19,050 bases of DNA from Gemmatimonadota bacterium (GTDB taxonomy: Bacteria; Gemmatimonadota; Gemmatimonadetes; Gemmatimonadales; Gemmatimonadaceae): contig JADJRJ010000004.1 of assembly GCA_016712265.1 (NCBI GenBank), positions 1-19,050 on the forward strand. The letters are read 5' to 3'. The translations under genes and the position numbers were made by a program. This document shows, one piece after another, positions 7,102 to 17,072 of the stretch. Position 1 is the stretch's first letter; the number at the start of each line of letters is the position of its first letter. Below the pieces are notes generated by a model. That model was not told the DNA's origin, did not search any database, and saw only the letters and a program-made list of their open reading frames with translations.

Positions 7102-9303
7102 ATGTCGCACCCCACCGAAGGGACCGGCAAATGCCCGGTCAACCACGGCGCCCACACAGCAGGAAGTGGCCGCTCCAACCGTGATTGGTGGCCCAACCAG
7201 CTCAAGTTGGGCATCCTCCACCAGAACCCTCCGGCCGGCGATCCCCACGGCGCGGACTTCGACTACGCGGCCGAGTTCAAGAGCCTGGACCTCGACGCCG
7301 TCGTGAAGGACCTGCACGCCTTGATGACCGATTCGCAGGAGTGGTGGCCGGCGGACTTCGGCCATTACGGTGGCCTGTTCATCCGCATGGCCTGGCACAG
7401 CGCGGGGACCTATCGCACCGCGGACGGACGCGGTGGCGCGGGCTCCGGCACACAACGGTTTGCCCCGCTCAACTCCTGGCCGGACAACGGCAACCTCGAC
7501 AAGGCGCGTCGCCTCCTGTGGCCGATCAAGGCGAAGTATGGCCGCAAGCTTTCGTGGGCCGACCTGATGATCCTCGCGGGGAACGTGGCCATCGACTCGA
7601 TGGGACTGAAGACCTTCGGCTTCGGCGGTGGTCGCGCCGACGTATGGGAACCGGAGCAGGACGTCTATTGGGGTGCAGAGACGGCGTGGCTCGGAGATGC
7701 GCGTTACGCGGGAGACCGCGAGCTGGAGAACCCGCTGGCCGCGGTGCAGATGGGGCTCATTTACGTGAACCCCGAGGGACCGAACGGCAAGCCGGATCCG
7801 CTCGCCTCGGCGCGGGACATCCGCGAGACGTTCAAGCGGATGGCGATGAACGATGAGGAAACAGTGGCGCTGGTGGCCGGCGGCCACACCTTCGGCAAGA
7901 TGCACGGCGCGGGCGACCCCGCGCTCGTCGGCCCGGAGCCGGAAGGCGCGCCGATCGAGGAGCAGGGGTTCGGCTGGAAGAACCGCCTGGGGACCGGGAA
8001 GGGGCAGCACACCACGACGTCCGGACTCGAGGGCGCGTGGACCCCTAACCCGACGAAGTGGGACAATGGCTACTTCGACACGTTGTTCGGGTGGGAGTGG
8101 GAGCTCGTCAAGAGCCCGGCCGGCGCGTGGATCTGGGAGCCGACCGACAAGGTGAAGGCCGCAACGGTTCCGGACGCGCACGTGCCGGGACGCAAGGTCC
8201 TCCCCGCGATGTCCACCGCCGACATGGCGATGCGCATGGACCCGGCATACGAGAAGATCTCGCGCCGTTTCCACGCCAACCCGGACCAACTGGCCGACGC
8301 GTTCTCGCGCGCCTGGTTCAAGCTCACGCATCGCGACATGGGCCCTCGCGCCCGCTACCTCGGCAAGCTCGTCCCGGCCGAAGTGTTGATCTGGCAGGAC
8401 CCGATTCCTGCGGTGAACCACCCGCTGGTCGACGCACAGGACATCGCCGACCTCAAGGCGAAGATCCTCGCGAGTGGCCTCCCCATCTCGCAGCTCGTGG
8501 CGACGGCGTGGGCTTCGGCCTCAACGTTCCGTGGGTCGGACAAGCGCGGTGGCGCCAACGGCGCCCGCATTGCGCTCGCGCCGCAGAAGGGCTGGGAGGT
8601 CAACCAGCCGGCAAAGCTCGCGCGCGCGCTCGAGGTCCTCACCAGAGTGCTGGAGGCGTTCAACGCATCGCAGGGGAGTGGCAAGCGCATCTCCCTCTCC
8701 GATCTCATCGTGCTGGGTGGCTGTGCGGCGATCGAGGCGGCGGCGAAGGCCGGTGGAGTGAACATCGAGGTGCCGTTCACGCCGGGCCGCATGGACGCGA
8801 CCCAGGCCCAGACGGACGTTGAGTCCTTCGAGGTGATGGAGCCGATGGCGGATGGCTTCCGGAACTACCAGAAGAAGGCCTACAGCGTCGTGGCCGAGGA
8901 GCTCCTGCTGGACAAGGCGCAGCTCCTGACGCTGACCGCACCGGAGATGACGGTATTGGTGGGCGGGCTGCGCGTCCTCAACGCCAACCATGGTCAGTCC
9001 CGGCACGGGGCCTTCACCACCAGGCCCGAGGTGCTCACGAACGACTTCTTCGTGAACCTGCTGGACATGGGCACCACCTGGTCACCGGCGTCCGCGGCCG
9101 GGGACCTGTTCGAGGGCAAGGATCGCGCGACGGGCGACGTGAAGTGGACGGGCACCCGCGTAGATCTGATCTTTGGCTCCAATTCGCAGCTGCGCGCGCT
9201 GGCCGAGGTGTATGCGTCGGCCGACGCGAAAGAGGCCTTCGTGAAGGCGTTCGTGGCGGCATGGACGAAGGTGATGCACCTGGATCGGTTCGACCTGGCC
9301 TGA
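7102..9303 (+). CDS. katG: Bifunctional catalase-peroxidase KatG
   Basis: Heme catalase-peroxidase of 733 aa that removes hydrogen peroxide by dismutation or with an organic electron donor. Length is normal for the family, with two peroxidase-like halves. The N-terminal catalytic half shows the distal triad R95, W98 and H99 in IRMAWHSAGTYR. The covalent Trp-Tyr-Met adduct is complete: W98, Y221 in LIYVNPEG and M247 in FKRMAMND. The proximal heme ligand is H262 in AGGHTFGK. The C-terminal half (from about 430) lacks heme ligands, as usual. ATG 7102 gives the standard MSHPTEGTGKCPVNHG start; the same frame is open upstream to 6961 but that part overlaps the promoter. It is divergent from oxyR and very likely activated by OxyR under peroxide. 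Confidence 0.97.
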   Translation: MSHPTEGTGKCPVNHGAHTAGSGRSNRDWWPNQLKLGILHQNPPAGDPHGADFDYAAEFKSLDLDAVVKDLHALMTDSQEWWPADFGHYGGLFIRMAWHSAGTYRTADGRGGAGSGTQRFAPLNSWPDNGNLDKARRLLWPIKAKYGRKLSWADLMILAGNVAIDSMGLKTFGFGGGRADVWEPEQDVYWGAETAWLGDARYAGDRELENPLAAVQMGLIYVNPEGPNGKPDPLASARDIRETFKRMAMNDEETVALVAGGHTFGKMHGAGDPALVGPEPEGAPIEEQGFGWKNRLGTGKGQHTTTSGLEGAWTPNPTKWDNGYFDTLFGWEWELVKSPAGAWIWEPTDKVKAATVPDAHVPGRKVLPAMSTADMAMRMDPAYEKISRRFHANPDQLADAFSRAWFKLTHRDMGPRARYLGKLVPAEVLIWQDPIPAVNHPLVDAQDIADLKAKILASGLPISQLVATAWASASTFRGSDKRGGANGARIALAPQKGWEVNQPAKLARALEVLTRVLEAFNASQGSGKRISLSDLIVLGGCAAIEAAAKAGGVNIEVPFTPGRMDATQAQTDVESFEVMEPMADGFRNYQKKAYSVVAEELLLDKAQLLTLTAPEMTVLVGGLRVLNANHGQSRHGAFTTRPEVLTNDFFVNLLDMGTTWSPASAAGDLFEGKDRATGDVKWTGTRVDLIFGSNSQLRALAEVYASADAKEAFVKAFVAAWTKVMHLDRFDLA

Positions 9304-9371
9304 TCGGTCGCGGCCACCCGTGACGCCGGTGGTGTTTCACGAAGCCCGGATGGCGCGAGAGTGAGAAAATC

Positions 9372-9424
9372 GGGGAGACATGCACGTTGATGGAGCGGCC
9401 CTCCATCCCCGTGCATGTCTCCCT
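9372..9424. promoter_or_regulatory. Long hairpin: katG terminator and/or start-codon-sequestering element
   Basis: The arms GGGAGACATGCACG (9373-9386) and CGTGCATGTCTCCC (9410-9423) are perfectly complementary over 14 bp. After a 2x2 mismatch, GATGGAG pairs with CTCCATC (7 bp) around the loop CGGCC. A T/C-rich stretch (TTCTTTCGTTCTGTCTT) follows. It is therefore a plausible terminator for katG, yet its right arm contains the ATG (9415) of the next lipoprotein gene. Confidence 0.75.
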
Positions 9425-10437
9425 TCTTTCGTTCTGTCTTCCTGCGACTCGGCGCCCTCGCCACCCTCGGCGCCTGCTCGACCGACCGCCCCCTCGCGCC
9501 CGCGGCCATGGGGACGCCGGCCCTGAACGTGGTGCCCCCGCCCAAGGCGTACCGCGCGATCGTCCCGGCGGGGCTGGGGGGCTATCTCTCCGACGTCAAC
9601 GACAAGCTTCAGGTCGCTGGCTGGGACGGGCTCGACGCGTACCTGTACGACGTGCGTTCGGCGAACACACGAGTGTTGCCACGGCGTGGTTGGTACGCCG
9701 CACAGAGCCGTGCGATCAACGCCTTCGGCGACATCGGCGGGTTCGTGAGCGACGTGAACTCCGTCCCCTCACCGACCGTCTGGCTGGCGTCGGCCACTCG
9801 ACCCACCGTGTACCCGGTGGATGGATGGACTTACGGACTCAACGACTTGCTGATGGCCGTGGGCTCCTATCGCCCGGCGGCTGGCGTCACACGAGCGTTT
9901 GTCTGGAACCTCAAGACCGGTGCGTTTGACCGGCTGCCCATTCCCAAGGGCGCGGTCAACTCGTACGCCGAGGACATCAACAACGACAACATCATCATCG
10001 GCAGCATAGACGGGTGGGGCCCCGTGGTGTGGCGGCCCTCGGCGTCCGGCTACTCCATCACCCGAATCACGGGCTTCAGTTCCCTGACGGGGATCGACGG
10101 CGGCCTGGGTGTGGTGGGCACGCAGTCCGTTGCCGGCGGGAGCCAGCAGGCCGTCTTCGGCAGTCCGCAGCTGCAGGGTGCCTTTGTCGGCCCGTGGAGC
10201 GCTGCTTATGACGTCAACGGGTGGGGCATCGCGGTCGGCACCGTCTTGACTCCCGCCGGCGTCTTTCTGCCGTGGATCGGCGATCGGGCGGGCACCATCA
10301 CTTACCTGCCACATCCCACGGCCCAACCGGGCACCGCGAGCGCGCAGGCGGTGGCGGTGAACAACTGCGGCTTCGTCGTTGGCATCTCCGTGGTCGGGGG
10401 CGTGTACGTCCCCACCTTGTGGGATCCTGGTTGTTAA
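9415..10437 (+). CDS. HAF-repeat surface lipoprotein
   Basis: A 340-aa predicted lipoprotein. The signal peptide MSPFFRSVFLRLGALATLGAC ends in a lipobox LGAC with the modified Cys at 21. That fixes the start at ATG 9415, although this codon sits in the hairpin arm described above and no separate ribosome-binding site is visible. The rest consists of repeated short blades in the style of the HAF extracellular repeat family: DVNDKLQVAGW, AINAFGDIGGFV, GLNDLLMAVGSY, DINNDNIIIGSI, DVNGWGIAVGTV and AVNNCGFVVGIS. Each is followed by a segment with aromatic residues (AFVWNLKTGAFDRLP). This suggests a beta-propeller-like structure on the cell surface. No catalytic residues are evident and ligands are unknown. 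The next gene downstream is another lipoprotein. Confidence 0.8.
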   Translation: MSPFFRSVFLRLGALATLGACSTDRPLAPAAMGTPALNVVPPPKAYRAIVPAGLGGYLSDVNDKLQVAGWDGLDAYLYDVRSANTRVLPRRGWYAAQSRAINAFGDIGGFVSDVNSVPSPTVWLASATRPTVYPVDGWTYGLNDLLMAVGSYRPAAGVTRAFVWNLKTGAFDRLPIPKGAVNSYAEDINNDNIIIGSIDGWGPVVWRPSASGYSITRITGFSSLTGIDGGLGVVGTQSVAGGSQQAVFGSPQLQGAFVGPWSAAYDVNGWGIAVGTVLTPAGVFLPWIGDRAGTITYLPHPTAQPGTASAQAVAVNNCGFVVGISVVGGVYVPTLWDPGC

Positions 10438-10602
10438 GCTGAGCTGACGGGCCCGCACGGTCGACCGGGGGAAGGACGGCGGCCGCTGCGGTGCCTGACT
10501 TGCGGCTGCGCGTGCCATGTCCAGTTCCGGCGGCGGGCGACGCTACCCGGGTGAACCTGCGCGACCCCGTCTCATGGACGAGGTCGTCTCACCCACGCGC
10601 CG

Positions 10603-12847
10603 ATGCGCTCGCTCCTCGTACTCATCGCCCTCGCCTCCCTCGCGGCCTGCCGCGAGCCAACCCAGCCACCGAAGGACCCCGAACGTCCAGACCGGGCGGT
10701 CCAGGGGAGCATGGGTCCGAGTATCACCCCGTGTCAGTGGCGTTGGCGCCAACCCGTCAGCGGCAACTGGACAGACACCACCAAGTGGTCCCCGAGCGGT
10801 GTTCCCTCATCTGGCCAGGTCTGCATTGATCGACCCGGGACGTACATCGTCAACGTGGATGGTGGAGTACACACCCTCAGCGACCTCGACCTCGGTCCTT
10901 CCACGCAGCTCACCTGGCGGTGGCCAACCACTCCGGCCTACGCGTCGGCGGGCGTACTGAAGTGCCATCCGGAGGGGCGTTGCACCTGGTGGCACAGGTT
11001 CCGCAACCGCTGGGGACTGTGTTCGAGTTCGATCATCTCGTGAATCGCGATAGCCTCACGATTGCCGAGCGCGTGCACGCCGGTTTTGTGGAGAACCACG
11101 GCACCATGGTCATGCAGCAGCTCGTGCGCAGTGCAAAGTTGGTGTTCGACTCACTCGAGACGGATGGAACGGTGCGCCTCGTGGGGTTGGCGGAGTGGAT
11201 TTCTGCCAACCGCGCTGTCCTGGCTGGTGACATCGCGAAGACGGATCCGTCCGCGCATCTTCACGTGCGACCTCAGGGAGGACGGCATCCCGTCGTCGAG
11301 TGGCGCGGTGCGGCCCCTGCCATCACGAGTGCCGGCAGACACGGGGCGTGCCGCGGTGTTGGTGAGCGAGTCCGATCTCCACCTCAACTCAATTCTCAAC
11401 GACGGGGCGATCGACGTTGCCTCTGGCGCCCGTATTGTTCGCGTCACAGGTGACGTTGAGTACGGGACGAGCCTGCGAACCTGGGCGGACCCGGGCGGAC
11501 GCGTCGAGCTGGCCGAGGAACCGGGGGAACGCTCGAGGAATCCGGGTGAGTGGTGCCTTGCTTCTGGGGGACACCCTGGGCACGACGGCTCCACTGCCGC
11601 TGCGGGTGATCGGCAGCCTCCGCGCCTACGGATCGATCACGGTCACCGACAGCGTCGTCTACTCTGGCGCCCTTCTCTCGAACTACGATACGCTGAACGT
11701 CACGAGTGGCCACCTCGACCTGCGAACCGGGACGTATGTGGGCTCATCGGCGAGTGCGCAACTCGGCCCGATGACCATCGGGGCCGGTGCGCGCCTGGAG
11801 GGCGAAGGAACAGTAGGTGACGTGCAGGTAGTCGGGGGAACCGTCGCTCCTGGAGGTGTCCTCCAGAAGGTTCTCCAGGTGGGATCGCTCGCCCTGGACT
11901 CGCAGAGTACCGTGAGCCTGAGCTACTTCGCGGCCTCCGATTTTGACCAACTTGTTGTTGCAGGTGCCTTGAGTGCAGCCGGTTCATTGGTGCCCGCGAC
12001 GTACAACGGTCGATGTGGCGAGGTGTTTCCGGCAATCGTGCGGCCGGCCGCCCTGTCCTCCGGAGCCTTCAGTCCCGGGGGCAGCCAGTATCCTGGGGTC
12101 GGTTGGCGGGCATGGCCGGCGGGGGACACGATCCTCGCCGTTGGGCACGACCCCAGCGCGCTCGTCTCCGCGCGGAGCAGTGGTGCGCTCATTGAGGGAG
12201 CACCGCCGATCGCCGGCCACGTCTGCCTGGGCGGAACGGGCCCGACCGCCCCGGTCCACGCCACCTTCGCGTCGGTCTTCGGCGAGTTCACCATGTCACC
12301 AAGCCAGGTGACGTTCAACGTGGCGACCTGGGGACTGCCCGTCCCGGTCACGGTCAGCGCGGTAGATGATGCACGCGCGGATGGCCAGGTGCTCGACTCG
12401 CTGTCCCAGACGCTCGCCAGCGCGGATCCCGCCTATCAGGGCTATACACGGAGGGTGCCGGCCTACGTCAATGACAATGACCCGCCGGTCGACCTCGCGC
12501 TGACCCTGGTCTCCGCGCCGTCGGTGGTCAACCTGAGCCAGGTTGCCGAGGCACGCTATCGCATCACCAACAACGGTCCCGGCACCTCGACTGGATCCAG
12601 CCTCTCCATTCCTTCGCTGGTCGGCGTGACCTACCAATCCGCTGGCGCGGGGGTCACCTGTACGACCTCCGCCAGTACGTTGACCTGCACGGTGGGAGCC
12701 CTGGCCAGCGGGGCGAGCCTGGAGTTCGTTGTCGTGTTCAGGGCGTCGACGTCGGGCAGCTGGACCAACACGGCACAGGTGAGCGGCAGTGACTATGACC
12801 ACGTGAGCACGAACAACTCGGCGGCGTGGATGTTTACCGTCCCCTGA
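10603..12847 (+). CDS. Large surface lipoprotein with C-terminal DUF11-type domain (three frameshifts)
   Basis: Composite lipoprotein of about 747 aa. The signal peptide MRSLLVLIALASLAAC carries the lipobox LAAC. The coding sequence moves through three frames: open from 10603, shift between about 10905 and 10970, shift between about 11260 and 11340, shift near 11515-11550, then open to 12847. The net of these shifts restores a length divisible by three. The early part has Trp-rich motifs (GNWTDTTKWSPSGVP) as in autotransporter-associated adhesin proteins. The middle has Gly/Thr-rich beta-strand repeats (DTLNVTSGHLDLRTGTYVG and similar). The last 120 residues resemble DUF11/CARDB domains: DLALTLVSAPSVVN, RITNNGPGTSTG, TCTVGALASGASLEF and NTAQVSGSDYD. 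It is probably an adhesive or structural surface protein. Whether the shifts are sequencing errors or decay is unresolved. Confidence 0.65.
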
Positions 12848-12867
12848 GTGCCGCCCGCATCTCGGCC

Positions 12868-12899
12868 GACTCGCCCTAGGCCCGTCCCCGGGGCGAGTC
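12868..12899. terminator. Hairpin between convergent lipoprotein and kinase genes
   Basis: GACTCGCCC pairs with GGGCGAGTC over 9 bp around a 14-nt loop, 20 nt after the lipoprotein stop. A second hairpin (CCCGTGG/CCACGGG enclosing TGGACG/CGTCCA) follows at 12900-12933. No T-tract is present. The proposed kinase stop codon (12876-12878) falls within the first hairpin. Confidence 0.5.
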
Positions 12900-15612
12900 C
12901 CCGTGGTGGCTATGGACGCGGCGCGTCCACGGGGGCGCGCTGGGGCGCAGGCAGTCGTTTGGCTTCCACGCAGTGGCCGTCTCCCCCTTCCCGAGCGCGC
13001 GATACACCGCGGCGAGCCGGTCGATCGTCCCGTTCCACATGATCGGTGCGCGCGATGGGTTGCTGCCAGGGCGGCGAGCGCCTTCTCGTAGTGTGTCACC
13101 GCCTCCGGGCGTTTGCCCAACTCGGCGTAGCTACGCGCCATCCCACCGTATGACGCCGCCGTCGACGGATGGTTGGGCCCCAATGCCGCCGTCCGCACCT
13201 GCACGGCAGCCGCGTACTCCACGAGCGCCTCGCGATAGCGCTTCATGTTGATCAGCGTGGCCGCGGTCGCGTTCAGGGCGTCGCCCACCAGCGGGTGTCC
13301 GGGGCCGACCGTGCGGCGGAAGAACGCCACGGCGTCGCGCTTCATGCGCAGCGCCTCTCCAGGGCGGCCGAGGGCTTCCACGGTGGACGCAATATTCAGC
13401 TGCGTGATGCCGATGCTCGGATGCGACGGGTCAAGGGTCGCGCGACGCATGGCGAGCGCACGTTGCTGGATCGGCTCGGCCTCCGCCGGCCGTTGCTGCT
13501 CGTACAGGTTGGCACCCAGGTTGCTCAACGTGACCGCGAGCAGGGGATGCGGGTCCGGGAGTGCCGCCTCCACGATAGCCGTGATCTCACGCAGCAAGGT
13601 CTCCGCAGGCGCAAACTTGCGCTGGACCATCAACTGCGTGGCCAGGTTGTTCATGGGACCGGCCACCCGAGGGTGCTGTGATCCGAGATCGGCCCGCGCC
13701 ATCTCGATCGCCGCGACCAGCAGGGACTCGCCCTCGGCGAACCGCGCGAGGTTACCCAACAGCGAGCCGAGGTCCGACAGGCGATCTGCAACCTCCACAT
13801 CGTCGTCGGGGTGCACTTCGCGCGCCAGCGCTAGCGCCTCGCGGTAGATGGGTTCGGCCTCTGCCAGACGGCCCTGCGTGCGGACGCTGTTCGCCAGCGT
13901 GGTGAGCGCCCGCACACGATCCTTGCGGCCTGCGGTATCTCGCGCGAGCAGCGGGAGCACACGGCGGAGGGTGCTCTCCGCGGTCGCCGCGCGTCCCGCT
14001 TGCCACGCCACGGTACCTAACGAAAGTTCGGTCGCGGCGATGTCGGTAGCGCCCGGCGCCAGCACCCGTCGGCGGATCGCCAGCGCCTCGTTGTACAACT
14101 GTTCCGCGGCGGGATAGTCGCCGAGATCGGCCCAGGCTCGGCCAAGGAGATGTAGCAGGCGTGCCTGGAGGAGTGGCTGTGCGGCGAGGTCGCGGCGGAC
14201 CTGGGTGGCACCCTCCACCATGAAGGTCGCGCGCGCGCAACGTGTCCCGTCGCTCAACGCCCGCGGCAGAGGGACTCGGTGAACGAAACAGGGTTTCCAT
14301 GAAGCCGGACACCTGCAGGGCCGCGTCACGCTCAAGGGCAATCGCGGCGGCCTGTGCGCGACTGACGCGCGCCGCGCGCACGGACACCACCACCAGCGAG
14401 GCGAGGGCGATGAACAAACCGGCTGCTGCTGCGACCGCGGCCCGATGGCGGCGCACGAAGCGCCGGGCCACGCACGCAAGCGTCTCCGGGTCGCGCCTCG
14501 ACGGGAAAGCCGTCCAGGTAACGGCGCACATCCGCGGCAAGTTCCGACGCCGACCCGTACCGGCGTTCTGGTTCCTTGCGCACGGCCTTCGCGATGATTG
14601 CATCGAGGTCACCCGCGATCGCCGCGGGTGGCACTGGCGATGTGGCAAGGCCGACCGCCCGAAGGCGCGATGCGTCGGCCGCGGCAATACTCGCGGGTAG
14701 GGGATCGTCCTCGCACACCGCGTGTGGCAGCGCGGTGGTTGGCGTCAATTGATACGGCCGGCTCCCTGCAAGAAGCTGGTAGAGCAGGACGCCCAGGGCG
14801 TAGACATCCGTGGCCGTCGTCACCGCTTCGCCGCGAAACTGCTCCGGGGCCGCATGTTCAGGGGTGAGGAGCAGCAGGTCCCCGGTCTCTGGCGACGTCG
14901 CCGACGCATCGAGGACCTTGGCGATCCCGAAGTCGAGCAACCGCACCTTACCGTCCGCGGTGACCAGAATGTTGCTCGGCTTGAGGTCGCGGTGAATCAC
15001 GAGGTGGCCGTGGGCGGCATGCACGGCCTCACACACCGTGCGGAACAGCGCGAGTCGCTCGCGGAGCCCCAGGGCGTGCTCACGTGCCCACTGCGTGATC
15101 GGGATCCCGTCGACGAACTGCATGGCCAGCCACGGCGTGCCGTCGTCGGTCAGGCCGCCGTCGAGCAGCGTCGCAATATTGGGGTGCTGCACGCGGGCGA
15201 GGATCTGTCGCTCGCTACGGAAGCGCTGCAGCATGGCGTCAGGTCGCGTCCCGCGCGCATTACCTTCACGGCCGCCTGTTGCTCATACTCGCGCGTCGGC
15301 ACGGTGGGCGCGGTACACGTCGCCCATCCCTCCGCGCCCAATCAGCTCGTCTATTGCCCAGGGGCCAAGGCGCGAGCCCGTGATGCGGCCGTCGGATGGC
15401 AGGTGACCCGAGGGTGTCAGCAGGCGGTCGGGATAGGCGTCACCGCCTGCCGAGTCATGGCCGGCGAGGAGGTCCAGACTTCGCGCTGCAGCGTCGCGTC
15501 GCCTCCGCAGAGACGCGGCCACAAAGGCTCCGCGTTCCTCGGCACGAAGCTCCACCGCGCGCACAAAGATGGACTCGACCTGCGCCCAGCGTTCGACCTT
15601 GGCTGCACTCAT
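12876..15612 (-). CDS. Transmembrane Ser/Thr protein kinase with TPR sensor domain (several frameshifts)
   Basis: Composite of about 911 aa. Order: an N-terminal leader, then the kinase domain with glycine loop IGRGGMGDVY, catalytic Lys in AAVKVM, VIHRDLKPSNIL, LLDFGIAKVL and APEQF. A single membrane helix (VAAAAGLFIALASLVVVSV) follows, then a long run of tetratricopeptide repeats of about 42 residues (for example DYPAAEQLYNEALAIRR, AEAEPIYREALALA, YREALVEYAAAVQVR). Frames break near 15292, 15242 (missing C), 14486 (extra base), 14230 (CG run) and 13050. Balancing them gives a continuous reading frame. The last 50 residues and the stop are the least certain. It is divergent from an ECF sigma gene with only 60 bp between starts, a pairing often seen in Acidobacteria and Gemmatimonadota. 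The TPR part is presumably extracytoplasmic, and the kinase may control the sigma factor's regulon. Confidence 0.8.
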
Positions 15613-15672
15613 CTTGCGTTCCCCGCCCCGTGTGCTGTAGCTCTTGCCAGGCGCCGCCGTCCCCTGCCTTTC

Positions 15673-16252
15673 ATGTCCGACGACCCCATCTCCCGATCGA
15701 TGTCCCGGCTGCGCGCCGGGGATTCAGGGCGCTCGACGAGCTCTTCCCCTGATCTATGACGAGCTGAAGGGAATCGCCAGAGCGCACCTGGCGCACGAAG
15801 CCACGGGCCACACCCTCGGCCCAACCGGGCTCGTCCATGAGGCGCACCTCCAACTCACGCGGCGCGCCCAGCTCGCCCCAGCCGACCGCGTGCATTTCCT
15901 CAACATGGCCGCGCAGGCGATGCGGCGCATCCTCATTGACCATGCGCGCGCCCGCAAGCGACTCAAGCGCGGGTCGGGGATGCAGGTGGAGCTGTTGGAC
16001 GAGATCCAGTCACTGATGACCGACGGGGCCGCGGATGAACTGGTCGCACTGGACGACGCGCTCGATCGGTTCGTCGCGCTCAACCCCGCGAGGGGCGCGC
16101 GTTGTTGAGCTGCGGTTCTTTGCGGGGCTGACCTGGAGGAGACGGCGTCGACGCTGAGCGTGTCGCTCAAGACCGTGCAACGCGACTGGTTGGTCGCCCG
16201 GGCGTGGTTGCGCAAGGAGATCGACGGAGACCTCGGCGCGCTCGACCGTTGA
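15673..16252 (+). CDS. ECF sigma-70 factor (four frameshifts)
   Basis: An RNA polymerase sigma factor of about 193 aa after four one-base corrections: a G short at 15727-15729, a C short at 15746-15749, an extra C at 16084-16087 and a C short at 16132-16133. Region 2 reads ALDELFPLIYDELKGIARAHLA, followed by TLGPTGLVHEAHLQLT and FLNMAAQAMRRILIDHARARKRLKRG. These are hallmarks of the ECF subfamily (TIGR02999-like) abundant in Acidobacteria and Gemmatimonadota. Region 4 has the helix-turn-helix ETASTLSVSLKTVQRDWLVARAWLRKEI. No anti-sigma gene is adjacent; instead the divergent neighbour is a TPR Ser/Thr kinase, suggesting control by phosphorylation. ATG 15673 is used because the downstream frame reads SDDPISRSMSRLRAGDSG into region 2. 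Confidence 0.85.
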
Positions 16253-16351
16253 GCGGCCGGCCCGGCCCCTGGACGGCCTCGCTCGTTACTCGCACGCGAT
16301 CGCCTCGTTGTGAGGAGCAGCGATCCCTCACTGCCTACTTGAGCATCGACC

Positions 16352-16375
16352 CTCGCTGTTCACTCGAACAGCGAG
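16352..16375. terminator. Perfect 10-bp hairpin spanning a stop codon
   Basis: CTCGCTGTTC and GAACAGCGAG pair perfectly around the 4-nt loop ACTC. The hairpin covers the stop codon (16360-16362) of the minus-strand zinc-ribbon gene and lies about 100 nt after the sigma-factor stop. There is no T-tract. It is a likely terminator or 3'-end stabiliser. Confidence 0.55.
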
Positions 16376-17072
16376 CCAATGATCTCCATGATCGTCGCGA
16401 ATACCCCCTCGGCCGCGCCACCCACCGCATCGACCGCACCCATCGCCGCCTCAGCGGCCCCTTCCGGGCCGATGTTCGCCGCCGCCCCGGTCAGGCTGCC
16501 CAACCCATGCGCCGCGGCACCAGCGGTGTAGATCACCGCATCAGGTGCCCAAAAGAGCGTGTGCAACAACACATCCCCGGCGACGGCCCCGGCCACACTC
16601 CCGCGGGGCACGCTGAGCTCCGCCGACAGCGACCACACTCCGCAACTCGGCGTGGTCAAACCACACGCCACGGCAGCTCGCGCACACGTCGAGCGTCAGG
16701 CGTCCATGCTGCCGTCGCGCGAGCGTCTGGTCGCACACCGGACGGGCCAGCTCGTTCTTGCGGCCACACACCTCGCACCGCGGCGCGTCGCGGTCGAGCG
16801 GGGTGTGACATCCGTGGCACGGTGGCTTTGGCGCAGATCGTCGCGGCGGAATGAGCCGCCACAGCTCGGCGAGGAGGTGCCGCGTGAGCTGCTGCACTTC
16901 ACCGCGCTCGAACCGGACACCGCCACACCGCGAGGCAGTGATCGAGCGTGAGCCCGCCGCTACGCCCATTGAGCTGTACCTTCTCCATCACACGCCAAAG
17001 GCAGACCGGACAAGGAAAGCGCGCCTCCACCGGGCGACGAGGTGTCGCTGACACCACCGGCACATCAGCCAT
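16360..17072 (-). CDS. Multi-zinc-ribbon (zf-TFIIB-type) protein with Gly/Ala-rich C-terminus (two frameshifts)
   Basis: Composite of about 236 aa starting at ATG 17072, which overlaps the upstream gene's stop by 8 bp. Ribbon 1 reads CPVC ... DHCLACGG ... FERGEV, a zf-TFIIB pattern. A central ribbon is CHGC ... CEVCG. Ribbon 3 has the zf-TFIIB signature LDVCASCRGVWFDHAEL, but its first CPxC Cys is replaced: RPVC (codon CGT, one transition from TGT). The tail of about 80 residues is hydrophobic and Gly/Ala-rich (VAGAVAGDVLLHTLFW, then AAGAAAHGLGSLTGAAANIG) and could associate with membrane. Frames change near 16930 and 16630, each fitting a one-base gain or two-base loss. zf-TFIIB proteins are poorly characterised. 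Last gene of a likely three-gene operon. Confidence 0.7.

Noticed and set aside
7021..8421. 466-codon open frame antisense to katG
   Set aside because: It is the complement of a highly conserved gene in GC-rich DNA; the translation is Arg/His/Val-rich with no family motif.
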